IMG/VR virus record: IMGVR_UViG_3300005613_000020
Coordinates: 1-64,000 of that record
DNA: 64,000 bases
Source of the DNA: a virus
Reading direction: 5' to 3' (one strand)
Made by a program: the position numbers and the translations under genes. Below are positions 15,867 through 22,461 of this stretch, piece after piece. A model generated the notes under the pieces. The model was not told the DNA's origin. It did not search any database and worked only from the letters and a program-made list of their open reading frames with translations. Positions within the stretch are counted from its first letter, which is position 1; each line of letters starts with the position of its first letter.

Positions 15867-15880
15867 TGTTTTCTCCTTAT

Positions 15881-15957
15881 TGGTCAGCGGGCTAGGATTC
15901 GAACCTAGAATGGCGGGGCCACAACCCACCGTGTTGCCATTACACTACCGCGCTGAC
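15881..15957 (-). tRNA. tRNA-His (anticodon GTG)
   Basis: Minus-strand cloverleaf: D stem GTGT/ACAC, anticodon stem GTGGG/CCCGC around TTGTGGC, T arm CTAGG-TTCGAAT-CCTAG, encoded CCA. The acceptor has one extra or bulged base on the 5' side, and the discriminator appears to be A rather than the C usual for bacterial tRNA-His. Confidence 0.85.
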
Positions 15958-15960
15958 AAA

Positions 15961-16039
15961 TGGTCGGAGTGGTAGGATTCGAACCTACGACCCCCTGGTC
16001 CCAGGCTAGGTGCTCTAAACCGGACTGAGCTACACTCCG
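15961..16039 (-). tRNA. tRNA-Pro (anticodon TGG)
   Basis: Minus strand: acceptor CGGAGTG/CACTCCG, discriminator A, encoded CCA, T arm with TTCGAAT, and the proline-typical CTGGGACCAGG anticodon region. Loop position 33 is C instead of the near-universal U, and one anticodon-stem pair is mismatched. Only a few bases separate it from tRNA-His. Confidence 0.85.
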
Positions 16040-16070
16040 ATCAATAGGTCCTTGATCCTTGTGAAATACT

Positions 16071-16439
16071 TCATACTACTCCTTTCTTAGTGTACCTCTC
16101 TAGCTTGTAGACCATATTCTGGAATGATTTTCCGTCCGTAGCTTCCGGCATGAAATCACCCAGAACCCTTACAGCCTTACCCATAGCAAAGGCCATACCA
16201 AGGTCAAACAATACTCCTTGAGACTGTCCATCCCAAGCAACATAGACAACATCCGCATCCCTTATTGCCTGACAGTTATCCAAACAAATCCTAAGACCAG
16301 AACTGTCATTTTGGTTTGTATCTCGTGGAGGGTAGTGAACTGTGTGTCCGTGTGACTCAAGGTGTGCTATCTCTGCTTCGATACCTAGGCGAAACTTCTC
16401 ATCTACGTTTCTTACTGGACACGCTAAGAAAATGTTCAT
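16071..16439 (-). CDS. Nucleoside 2-deoxyribosyltransferase-like protein (122 aa)
   Basis: MNIFLACPVRNVDEKFRLGIE, VHYPPRDTNQND, IRDADVVYVAWDGQSQGVLFDLGMAFAMGK: the D-x-V...S-x-G-x-x-F-[DE]-L-G-M-A signature is characteristic of the family. Members cleave or exchange deoxynucleoside bases or act on related nucleotides. Substrate not predictable. Confidence 0.87.
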   Translation of the reverse strand: MNIFLACPVRNVDEKFRLGIEAEIAHLESHGHTVHYPPRDTNQNDSSGLRICLDNCQAIRDADVVYVAWDGQSQGVLFDLGMAFAMGKAVRVLGDFMPEATDGKSFQNMVYKLERYTKKGVV

Positions 16440-16917
16440 TCAACTTCTCCTACCTATCTTATGATAATCTGAAATGATGTCCATCACTAGACTTTCAGCA
16501 GCATCATAATCAGGATGTGCTGGCCAACGGACTTCTATCGTAAGCATCCTCAGCTCTCTTGAAAAGTCTTTCAGCTTCTTCCTTGACTTGTTCTAAGGAC
16601 CATTCTCCTCTCTTGATGTTCTTGAGAAGTTCAGCATCGTCACGGAAGACATGAAATTCTCCCTCATGTAGAAATTCAACGCACATTCGCATGATCCTAA
16701 CCAGATGAGCAGCATTCTTTACGTCGAAGCCGAACTTATCTACAAGATACTTCCTCTTCTTTCCTTGATACCCCTCGAACTTATAATGCTCCATCCTCTT
16801 GCTTTGACCGTAAGCATACCCACAAAAGGCATGATAGGCTTGCTTAGAAACGAATATCATTCGACTATCAATTAGCCGTTGACCATAGGGATGAATATGC
16901 ACATAGTCATAAAAATT
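16440..16917 (-). pseudogene. Nucleotidyltransferase, C-terminal half (split and frameshifted)
   Basis: Downstream part of the gene split by the IscB element. It resumes with NFYDYVHIHPYGQRLIDSR, in frame with the N-terminal half if the element is removed. A second lesion exists: at GG 16524-16525 the frame runs off to TGA at 16510 (RSPLASTS), whereas deleting one G gives SPLPAHPDYDAAESLVMDII to TGA at 16440, which looks like the natural C-terminus. An ORF can start at ATG 16923, but that ATG lies in element DNA. Confidence 0.8.
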
Positions 16918-18166
16918 AGGCACAGGAAACCACGGGGCTTGCCCCGTGGAGGAATGTGCCCCTCCTTTCTGTTAAAGTTGTTGTTCTTGCTTTTAACCTT
17001 GTGCAATCTTTCTTTACATTTACTGAAGGACTTATTGTATTGCCTTCCAAGTCTGATATAGCAAAAAAACCTGTACTTCTTTTACCCTTGACAAATCCAA
17101 TACCCTTTGGGGTTTGAATGTAATCAAACTTCCTCAACCCAAACAGTTTGCCAGTTGGGATTTTCTTTTCACTTCTACTGCCTTTAGTTTGCCGATAATC
17201 ACCTTTAGCAACATGCTTCTTGAAATAAACGCTATCAGACAAACTGACGACTTCACCTTCCTCACAGCATATTGCTACAGCGTCAAAATTATGAGACTTG
17301 GGTAATTGTAAGATTTGTTCTCTCTTGAACTTAGTCTCATATCCAAATGTTTCTTCAAAAGCACCAAACTGCTTTTTTAATTGAGACTTCACAATCCCAA
17401 CTTCAGTAGCATGTTTTGTTTTACTTCTTACACCTCTAATTTGAAACTCTCCGTTGTGCAACTTATCATGGCAACCTTCACATAAAGTAATTAAATTGCT
17501 TGGAGTATCTGTTCCTCCATTACTTCTAAAAACAATATGATGAACGTGCAACTTACCTTTCTTGGTTTTGCATTTCTGGCATTGATATCCATCACGATGC
17601 AAAACATAGGCTTTTACATTATAGAATCCTTTTTGATTGCCTTTCTGGTAATCCCACCTACCAACTTCAGGGTTGGATATTTTATGAATATCAAAACTTG
17701 CTGTTTCCACTTTCCAAATGGTTACAGGCAATATTGATTCAACAAACTTCTTTTCCCTCAGATGAGAATCAACTTTTGATTTAATGCTTGGTGCAAGCCT
17801 TCCATTTTTTCGCATAGAAGCTCTGTTCTCCCAACGTGCCTTTCTATGCCTTGTTTTCCTCCCCCTTCTGTTTCTGCGATACATTTTTCTTTGTTCCATC
17901 TTCTTTGAAACATCTTGTCTGACCTGAACTTCTGATTGATAAGCTACTTTGCCGTTTGCAGTAGCAGCACAACCAATCGTTTTGCTGCCTGTGTCCATAC
18001 CAGCAACGACTTCCTGTGTGTTTTCTTCACAATCCCATAATAGTTTGATTGTGAATGGGGTCCGTTTAATTACCTTTGCTTTACCTGCTTTAAGCAAATG
18101 TTTTGCTTTAGTAGGCTTACAGGGCATCAAAGGATTTCCGTTCTTATTGATTACATACACATACAT
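16916..18166 (-). CDS. iscB: IscB RNA-guided HNH/RuvC nuclease
   Basis: Transposon-encoded ancestor-type relative of Cas9. The N-terminal PLMP domain (NGNPLMPCKPTKAKHLL) is followed by RuvC I VVAGMDTGSKTIG (Asp near residue 58), an Arg-rich bridge helix (MYRRNRRGRKTRHRK), RuvC II WKVETASFDIH, an HNH domain (YQCQKC, LHVHHIVFRSNGG, LITLCEGCHDKLH; about residues 190-236) and RuvC III PKSHNFDAVAIC. All catalytic residues are present and 416 aa is normal length. Start ATG follows AAGGAGG at nine bases. The C-terminus reads through the right-end hairpin, and the TAA stop uses two bases of the target gene. No TnpA transposase is present. Confidence 0.95.
   Translation of the reverse strand: MYVYVINKNGNPLMPCKPTKAKHLLKAGKAKVIKRTPFTIKLLWDCEENTQEVVAGMDTGSKTIGCAATANGKVAYQSEVQVRQDVSKKMEQRKMYRRNRRGRKTRHRKARWENRASMRKNGRLAPSIKSKVDSHLREKKFVESILPVTIWKVETASFDIHKISNPEVGRWDYQKGNQKGFYNVKAYVLHRDGYQCQKCKTKKGKLHVHHIVFRSNGGTDTPSNLITLCEGCHDKLHNGEFQIRGVRSKTKHATEVGIVKSQLKKQFGAFEETFGYETKFKREQILQLPKSHNFDAVAICCEEGEVVSLSDSVYFKKHVAKGDYRQTKGSRSEKKIPTGKLFGLRKFDYIQTPKGIGFVKGKRSTGFFAISDLEGNTISPSVNVKKDCTRLKARTTTLTERRGTFLHGASPVVSCA
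16930..16949. repeat. Right-end hairpin of the iscB element
   Basis: Perfect 9-bp stem CCACGGGGC/GCCCCGTGG with a TT loop, identical to the left-end copy. It is translated as part of the IscB C-terminus. Confidence 0.92.
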
Positions 18167-18445
18167 GGCTTTAAGCCTCCTTGTGTATTAGGATTATGCG
18201 TATTTCCAAGCTCGGAGTACTTGGAAAATCCGACTTCCTCTCGACAGATATGGAAAGGTTTAACGATACAATCACTGTCCCTCACCACTTCAGAACTGTT
18301 TAGATTGCATCCGTAGAGCAAGCCACTGAGGCGGCATAGCTTGGTACCTAATTTCTTTCCTATCGTTTCTAACATTTTTCCTCCGGTTAGTGTCTGGTAA
18401 CCTGTGGCTTTCTTTCAAAAGCCACGGGGCTTGCCCCGTGGTAGG
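18167..18445 (-). ncRNA. Omega RNA (HEARO-type) region upstream of iscB
   Basis: IscB guide RNAs are transcribed from the element's left end into the start of iscB. This 280-base non-coding stretch shows nested pairing on the minus strand: GTAACC with GGTTAC around the end hairpin, GGCTTT/AAAGCC, and further inverted repeats such as TTTCCAAG/CTTGGAAA. An open frame (MLETIGKKL...) crosses it but looks like a shadow. The guide would come from bases just outside the left end, around 18446-18464. Confidence 0.78.
18422..18441. repeat. Left-end hairpin of the iscB element
   Basis: Same 20-bp perfect palindrome as at 16930-16949, in the same orientation. It forms the first stem of the predicted omega RNA. 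Confidence 0.92.
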
Positions 18446-18774
18446 TTACTCTCTCTAAGCCACAGCAAAGCATTGACATTTGGATTGCCTTTTAGAAGAA
18501 GGTGGACATACTTCCTAATGTCGTAGGCTACGGAATCCCATTCGTTGTAATCCCTTTGAATGGTTCCTCTATCCTTCTTTCCATAGTTGCATACACCAAT
18601 ATAGTTGGTTAATGGACTAACATAAATGGTCATAATGTCCTTGTCATCAATACCCTCATCTTCCGTATGGGGGATATAGGTTCCATGAGACATACTTCCT
18701 ACATATCCTGTAAGGATACTTCCGTGGGGGATAAGATATTCAGTTTCTTCTAAACTGAGTCCTGGTAGTTTCAT
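18446..18774 (-). pseudogene. Nucleotidyltransferase, N-terminal half (RlaP-like)
   Basis: HGSILTGYVGSMSHGTYIP followed by DEGIDDKDIMTIYVSP has the GS...D-x-D pattern of the polymerase-beta-type nucleotidyltransferases of RNA repair (RlaP, PF10127-like). It is followed by KKDRGTIQRDYNEWDSVAYD and ALLWLRES, then the IscB element. As sequenced, translation would end nine codons into the element. Intact, with the 16440-16917 part, it would be about 265-270 aa, a normal length. Confidence 0.8.
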
Positions 18775-18777
18775 TAT

Positions 18778-18921
18778 TTATTCTCCATTTCCACCAGACG
18801 GAACATATATACCTATACATATTCCGCCTACAATAAGATATGCTATACAATTTTCATCGACACCAATCGCAGCTAATATAATTCCAGATGAAAGCAGAAC
18901 TATTCTTATTATTGTGTTCAT
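18778..18921 (-). CDS. Small membrane protein (47 aa)
   Basis: Two hydrophobic stretches (IIRIVLLSSGIILAAIGV and IAYLIVGGICIGIYVP). Start ATG after GAGGAAT overlaps the upstream stop region. Unknown function. Confidence 0.55.
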   Translation of the reverse strand: MNTIIRIVLLSSGIILAAIGVDENCIAYLIVGGICIGIYVPSGGNGE

Positions 18922-19103
18922 TATTCCTCTACTTCCACTATATTTTCTATTCTATTTATTTGTGCTATAGTCAGTTCTTTCTCATTGTAGTGACAGCAGC
19001 TTCCAGGACTATGAATAACGCAACATCGTGTATTGTTCTCTCCCTGGACTAGAAAATACTTACCGCATATATCGCACTGATAGATATTCAATATGTTTCC
19101 CAT
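18921..19103 (-). CDS. Zinc-ribbon protein (60 aa)
   Basis: YQCDICGKYFL and CCVIHSPGSCCHY give a Cys/His cluster for zinc; short acidic helical tail. ATG overlaps the previous stop. Confidence 0.65.
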   Translation of the reverse strand: MGNILNIYQCDICGKYFLVQGENNTRCCVIHSPGSCCHYNEKELTIAQINRIENIVEVEE

Positions 19104-19393
19104 TACTTATTCTCCAATCCTGCTACTCGTTGTAGTTCTTCCCATTCATCGTCTTCATAGATAGTCTTGTAAGTTAACTCAACCCAACCAGCATATCCAT
19201 AAGTCCTCTCCTGTAACCACTTCACAATACCCCTAACTGTCTTATCCCGCTGGGCTACGATTAATTCGTTGTAGTCATGTATATTTCCTGCGATTACGTC
19301 TTCTTCTGTTATCAACAAATCGTCAAGGTTCATCCCTCCTACTTCGACTTGTATAGGAGTTGGTTCTGAATAGACATGCATCCCATATTCCAC
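19103..19393 (-). CDS. Hypothetical protein (96 aa)
   Basis: Acidic, with VGGMNLDDLLITEEDVIAGN and WLQERTYGYAGWVELTYKTI. No motif recognised. Confidence 0.65.
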   Translation of the reverse strand: MEYGMHVYSEPTPIQVEVGGMNLDDLLITEEDVIAGNIHDYNELIVAQRDKTVRGIVKWLQERTYGYAGWVELTYKTIYEDDEWEELQRVAGLENK

Positions 19394-19399
19394 AACTTC

Positions 19400-19558
19400 C
19401 TACTGGCATACATCTGAAGCATAGTCAATAGCCTCATCGCGTGTATCAAATTCTCTGTGAAAGTATCCTCCTGGCTCTTGGTTCATATCACCCATTTGCA
19501 TCCATGTGTGCCATTTATAACCGATCTTCTGGACTATCATTCTGTTATCTGCACTCAT
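19400..19558 (-). CDS. Hypothetical protein (52 aa)
   Basis: Starts at ATG after CGGAGGTGAATA. Aromatic-rich (YKWHTWMQMG, GGYFHREFDTRDEAIDYA). The TRDEAI segment resembles small phage proteins that modify query terms such as DxxEAxxxA; function unknown. Confidence 0.6.
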   Translation of the reverse strand: MSADNRMIVQKIGYKWHTWMQMGDMNQEPGGYFHREFDTRDEAIDYASDVCQ

Positions 19559-19595
19559 TATTCACCTCCGCGTCTCTTGCTTATTTTATACCACA

Positions 19596-19682
19596 CTACT
19601 TCCTCCTCAATACGAAATAGCTACCGTATGTAAATATCATCCCCACAAAGTATCTAGTCCAAAACTCATTCGTCTCGAACAT
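19596..19682 (-). CDS. 28-residue membrane peptide
   Basis: MFETNEFWTRYFVGMIFTYG..., one hydrophobic helix. Ribosome site is GGGTAG only, so support is moderate. A TATAAA lies just downstream, between it and the 52-residue gene. Confidence 0.4.
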   Translation of the reverse strand: MFETNEFWTRYFVGMIFTYGSYFVLRRK

Positions 19683-19692
19683 CTACCCACCC

Positions 19693-20109
19693 CTATCCTG
19701 TCCATTCTTTATTGTAACGCTCCTTCATGACAAATAACAACCACAGTTGTTCCATCGAGTTACCATTAACACCATAAACCTTTGGCTGATTACCTCTCCA
19801 CTCAAAAACCCATGGCATTGAATAATACGATATTGATATATCGTACTTCTTCCAATCAACCATATCCTGCAATTGGTCCTGTAGAGGTAGCCAAATTGAT
19901 TTATGGTCTACTTCTATTTCCCAACCGTCTGATATTTGAATACCGCTTGGTTTTAACCAAGGATTCTCGCTACCGTATTGAACTGTCTTGTGTTTATGTA
20001 ATAAACATAATTCACCTTGTCTCCAAAAGAAATCACCGTTTCTTTGATCCCATTGTTTTTGTATATCAGGATAACGACACATTTCAATGTAATCATTACT
20101 GATATCCAT
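19693..20109 (-). CDS. Conserved phage protein (138 aa)
   Basis: IEMCRYPDIQKQWDQRNGDFFW and later LWLLFVMKERYNKEW. I recognise this as a recurring phage or metagenomic protein of unknown role with an EMC...IQ...GD start and a length near 140. Confidence 0.7.
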   Translation of the reverse strand: MDISNDYIEMCRYPDIQKQWDQRNGDFFWRQGELCLLHKHKTVQYGSENPWLKPSGIQISDGWEIEVDHKSIWLPLQDQLQDMVDWKKYDISISYYSMPWVFEWRGNQPKVYGVNGNSMEQLWLLFVMKERYNKEWTG

Positions 20110-20279
20110 TATCTCCCCGCTTTCTTTGTTAGATCGGTAAGCTTATTAAGCAAGTACCTATACTCATTGATATCTCTCTCGTTCTTAGCCCTATCTTCCT
20201 TTGACTTAGGTATTACATCTAGGCAGGGCTTAAGTTCATGGATTCTTCTTATTATTGAAATCTGCTCTACTTTAATCAT
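20109..20279 (-). CDS. Small helical protein (56 aa), paralogue of 35781 gene
   Basis: First gene after the class I promoter 20322-20366, with GAGGAGGTAGGATA before ATG. RRIHELKPCLDVIPKSKEDR and INEYRYLLNKL match RRIGQLEKLVDKTPRNKNER and LNEYRSLLKEL in the 35781 gene, so the two are paralogues. Confidence 0.65.
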   Translation of the reverse strand: MIKVEQISIIRRIHELKPCLDVIPKSKEDRAKNERDINEYRYLLNKLTDLTKKAGR

Positions 20280-20321
20280 TATCCTACCTCCTCTATTTCT
20301 TATCTAGATACATCATACTAC

Positions 20322-20366
20322 GCTAAGGTTAAAGTCCGGGTTACAAAATAGAGAATATTGGGTGAA
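20322..20366 (-). promoter_or_regulatory. Class I phage promoter
   Basis: Minus strand: TTCACCC, TTGTAACC, CGGA, CTTTAACC, nine bases, TATGAT (20327-20322). Same repeat spacing as the other four class I sites. Confidence 0.65.
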
Positions 20367-20375
20367 AGATAATAC

Positions 20376-20477
20376 CTATTTTTCCATTATCGCGTACTTT
20401 TCTCCATTGTGATTTATAGCTCTATCCTCTTTCCAACCGGAATTGACAAGCTCTAGATACATTGGACCGTTATGCAT
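20376..20477 (-). CDS. 33-residue ORF (possible fragment of a larger gene)
   Basis: MHNGPMYLELVNSGWKEDRA... ends in KYAIMEK and looks protein-like, but the frame extends upstream (RKRYETKKLC) with no good start. A TTTCGTAT/ATACGAAA inverted repeat at about 20490-20515 lies at its 5' end. It may be the 3' part of a gene whose beginning was lost. Confidence 0.4.
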   Translation of the reverse strand: MHNGPMYLELVNSGWKEDRAINHNGEKYAIMEK

Positions 20478-20505
20478 ACATAGCTTCTTCGTTTCGTATC
20501 TCTTT

Positions 20506-20613
20506 CTATATACGAAACATTGGCAAGCACATAAAACTTAGGATTAGTTTCAGCATGAAGTACATGCTTGCAGCTCCGGCCAAAATTATAACACCGTAAA
20601 GTATTCTATGCAT
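20506..20613 (-). CDS. 35-residue membrane peptide
   Basis: MHRILYGVIILAGAASMYFM..., one transmembrane helix, start ATG after AGGAGGAATT. Confidence 0.55.
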   Translation of the reverse strand: MHRILYGVIILAGAASMYFMLKLILSFMCLPMFRI

Positions 20614-20627
20614 AATTCCTCCTACAA

Positions 20628-20825
20628 TTAACTGTTCCGTGAATTACTAGGTTTTCCATACACAACCATACCCATAACAGAACCTCCGCTGAACCCAGCA
20701 GTAGCTACAGAACCGCATCCATGTTTAGGATAAAAACCTGCTGCTCGTTCTGCCTGAATAAACTGCTCTTGGGTTACTTCTTCCCAATGATCTTGCCACG
20801 CTGATTTTAGATAGTATTTCTCCAT
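20628..20825 (-). CDS. Hypothetical protein (65 aa)
   Basis: MEKYYLKSAWQDHWEEVTQE resembles short phage proteins with a YYLKSAxxxEWxxVSKEQFIxAER-like pattern. It starts after AAGGAGGTTGTA and lies directly downstream of the structured leader copy B. Confidence 0.65.
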   Translation of the reverse strand: MEKYYLKSAWQDHWEEVTQEQFIQAERAAGFYPKHGCGSVATAGFSGGSVMGMVVYGKPSNSRNS

Positions 20826-20841
20826 TACAACCTCCTTGTAG

Positions 20842-20906
20842 CTATCTTTCCTACGCTAACCCGCTAGACGGTAATCTAGAAAGTAAGCGTTGGCATGTTA
20901 AGATAG
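20842..20906 (-). ncRNA. Structured leader RNA, copy B
   Basis: Outer stem CTATCTT/AAGATAG, middle stem ACGCTTAC/GTTAGCGT with one mismatch, terminal hairpin CTAGA-TTACCG-TCTAG followed by CGG. Copy A at 15281-15339 has the same plan with changed, still-paired stem bases. The element ends 17 bases before the start codon of the 65-residue gene. Confidence 0.5.
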
Positions 20907-21185
20907 ATAAGCATTCAGCACACCTTCTCTGTGGCCATGTGCCATTTTGCATGTACCCCAGCTATAGAAGTGGCTCTTTGGATCTAACTCTCTACCTATG
21001 TCCCTAGCACTGCTGACCATATCTAATGCTTCTTGGTGAGTCTGAAATGGTCCAACAGCTAGCGCAAACCGTTCACCTTCAACTATACTCACATAGTAAC
21101 ACTCACCATCCGTCCAATTTCCTCTTGGCGTAACACCAACTACATCATCAACATTATCATATGGCTCATACTTAGTTGTTTTCAT
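20898..21185 (-). CDS. Conserved phage protein, GPFQTHQEALDMV type (95 aa)
   Basis: YYVSIVEGERFALAVGPF, THQEALDMVSSARDIGRE and FYSWGTCKMAHGHREGVLN match a widespread phage or prophage protein of about 90 aa and unknown role. Strong internal conservation makes it a genuine gene. Confidence 0.75.
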   Translation of the reverse strand: MKTTKYEPYDNVDDVVGVTPRGNWTDGECYYVSIVEGERFALAVGPFQTHQEALDMVSSARDIGRELDPKSHFYSWGTCKMAHGHREGVLNAYLS

Positions 21186-21193
21186 AATTATTC

Positions 21194-21322
21194 CTACTTC
21201 TCACCACATTCTTTATCATATTCTTCAGAAGAACAAGGAACCCCTCCTAAAGGTAGACCACATCCAGAGCAAAACCAAAGCTGTCTTTCCTCGTTATATT
21301 TAGCGTATTTGCAGATCTCCAT
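21194..21322 (-). CDS. Zinc-ribbon-like small protein (42 aa)
   Basis: Cys at residue 4, CSGCGLPLGG, then C and ECG. Starts at ATG after AGTAGGTTGAA. Confidence 0.55.
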   Translation of the reverse strand: MEICKYAKYNEERQLWFCSGCGLPLGGVPCSSEEYDKECGEK

Positions 21323-21333
21323 TTCAACCTACT

Positions 21334-21510
21334 CTACATATGGAATCCGTTTATCCATTCCATGTAATCCCCAACCCAATACCTATATTTGCTCTTGGGA
21401 TGGGATTTGCGAAATTTGAATATTCTGTTGCTGTCCCGATATGGACCATTAAGTTCAGCCTGAAGATTCCTGGCTTCTATGAGTGTGTCGCACTTCCTAC
21501 CTCTTATCAT
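21334..21510 (-). CDS. Hypothetical basic protein (58 aa)
   Basis: ATG at 21510 after AAAGGAGAACCACG is preferred over an upstream frame extension. MIRGRKCDTLIEARNLQAEL then Arg/Lys/aromatic-rich C-terminus. Confidence 0.6.
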   Translation of the reverse strand: MIRGRKCDTLIEARNLQAELNGPYRDSNRIFKFRKSHPKSKYRYWVGDYMEWINGFHM

Positions 21511-21538
21511 CGTGGTTCTCCTTTCGCTTGACAGTCTA

Positions 21539-21563
21539 GGATAATCCAGTGTTAGGACTATCC
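21539..21563 (-). promoter_or_regulatory. 9-bp hairpin in the leader of the 58-residue gene
   Basis: GGATAGTCC - TAACACT - GGATTATCC on the minus strand, one G-U pair, flanked by GACA/TGTC. It lies 30 bases before the start codon. It could regulate translation or mark an RNase site. Confidence 0.4.
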
Positions 21564-21571
21564 TTGAATGT

Positions 21572-21865
21572 CTAGCCAACCTGTACGATCAGTCTAGTAG
21601 ATGGTTGATACCAGCCGTGTCTTCTGGTAACTCCCTTGGAACCGATGCATGTAAAATCGTAGTACGATGTCTCTTCTGGAGGAACGTCATCTTCAGTCAT
21701 ATAGGGGAGAACAAACTCGTATGACTGTCCAAGATAGCACATTCCGTAGATGGCTCCACAGATAGAGCATTTGTATATTCCTGTAGAAATCTCGTTTTCC
21801 TTGCTTTCGAAGTTATCGCAGCATCGGCATTGATTCGTGGGTCTTTCGTTAAGGTCGTTGGTCAT
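21572..21865 (-). CDS. Zinc-ribbon protein (97 aa)
   Basis: ATG at 21865 follows AGAGGAGGTTGAA. An in-frame ATG at 21889 also exists exactly six bases after the -10 of the promoter, so a leaderless longer form is possible. CRCCDNF and KCSICGAIYGMC form a zinc ribbon. No catalytic motif. Confidence 0.7.
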   Translation of the reverse strand: MTNDLNERPTNQCRCCDNFESKENEISTGIYKCSICGAIYGMCYLGQSYEFVLPYMTEDDVPPEETSYYDFTCIGSKGVTRRHGWYQPSTRLIVQVG

Positions 21866-21895
21866 TTCAACCTCCTCTTTATCTTTCATACCTAC

Positions 21896-21950
21896 AGTAT
21901 ACCAGAGAAAGGTTACAAAACAGGTAACCAAACGGAAACAAAATGGTGAA
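21896..21950 (-). promoter_or_regulatory. Class I phage promoter
   Basis: Minus strand: TTCACC, TTTGTTTCC, then TGGTTACC, TGTT, TTGTAACC, nine bases, TATACT (21901-21896). The 100 bases upstream, to 22049, hold an AATAGCC...GGCTATA inverted repeat after the 22050 gene and no ORF. Confidence 0.7.
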
Positions 21951-22049
21951 TGAAAATGAATTTATAATAAAAATAGGAGTAGGGGAGCCTGTTGAAACGA
22001 AAACACAGACCCCCCCTGAACGAAATGAATATAGCCTACACGGAAAAGG

Positions 22050-22460
22050 CTATTCTTTCTCGTACTCTGGAATATCCCTTACGTCATAGTATATCTTTCT
22101 TCCAGCATTTTTTGATCGCTCAAGCTCTTCGTCAGCACCAGCAGACGGACCAAGATAAAGCATTGCATCACACTTATCAAGAAATGCAAAATCCCATTCC
22201 ATGTAATCCCTTACATCCAAGCTCTCATCAATGTACTCTGAGAAATAGTAGTTTAGATGAGGAATAAACGGCCAATGACCCTTTTGTATTACCTCTAATC
22301 CAGCCTGCATAGCCTTCTCAACATTTCTCTCTCGCTGCTTTCTACTAACTAGCTTTCCATTTCGGCTAGTAGTTAATGGACCAGCTACGTAGACCGTCAT
22401 GGATCTATCTGACTTCTCCTTACCAAATATCTTATTGAGTATGCTCACGTTGACCTCCAT
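22050..22460 (-). CDS. Nucleoside 2-deoxyribosyltransferase-like (DUF4406-type) protein
   Basis: MTVYVAGPLTTSRNG, NVEKAMQAGLEVIQKGHWPF, MEWDFAFLDKCDAMLYLGPSAGADEELERSKNAG: the VAGP start, D-x-x-L-x-x-C-D-A and the S-x-G-x-x-x-E-L pattern fit the family. The start may instead be a GTG at VSILNKI after GGAGGTC. One of three such genes here. Confidence 0.82.
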   Translation of the reverse strand: MEVNVSILNKIFGKEKSDRSMTVYVAGPLTTSRNGKLVSRKQRERNVEKAMQAGLEVIQKGHWPFIPHLNYYFSEYIDESLDVRDYMEWDFAFLDKCDAMLYLGPSAGADEELERSKNAGRKIYYDVRDIPEYEKE

Positions 22461-22461
22461 T

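Larger units (their letters stand above)
16918..18445 (-). mobile_element. IS200/IS605-type iscB element without transposase
   Basis: About 1.53 kb bounded by identical 20-bp hairpins and inserted in the nucleotidyltransferase gene. Removing it rejoins LWLRES and NFY in frame; an AA at both junctions makes the exact ends uncertain by two bases. No target duplication is visible, as expected for IS200/IS605 single-strand transposition. Contents are the omega RNA region then iscB; mobilisation would need TnpA in trans. Confidence 0.88.

Noticed and set aside
18151-18375. 74-aa ORF upstream of iscB
   Set aside because: Covers the omega RNA region, overlaps the iscB start, and has no homology-like features; treated as chance frame.
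16918-18445. CRISPR-Cas9 remnant
   Set aside because: The RuvC/HNH protein starts with PLMP and is 416 aa with IS200/IS605 end hairpins; no repeats-spacers or cas genes, so IscB rather than Cas9.
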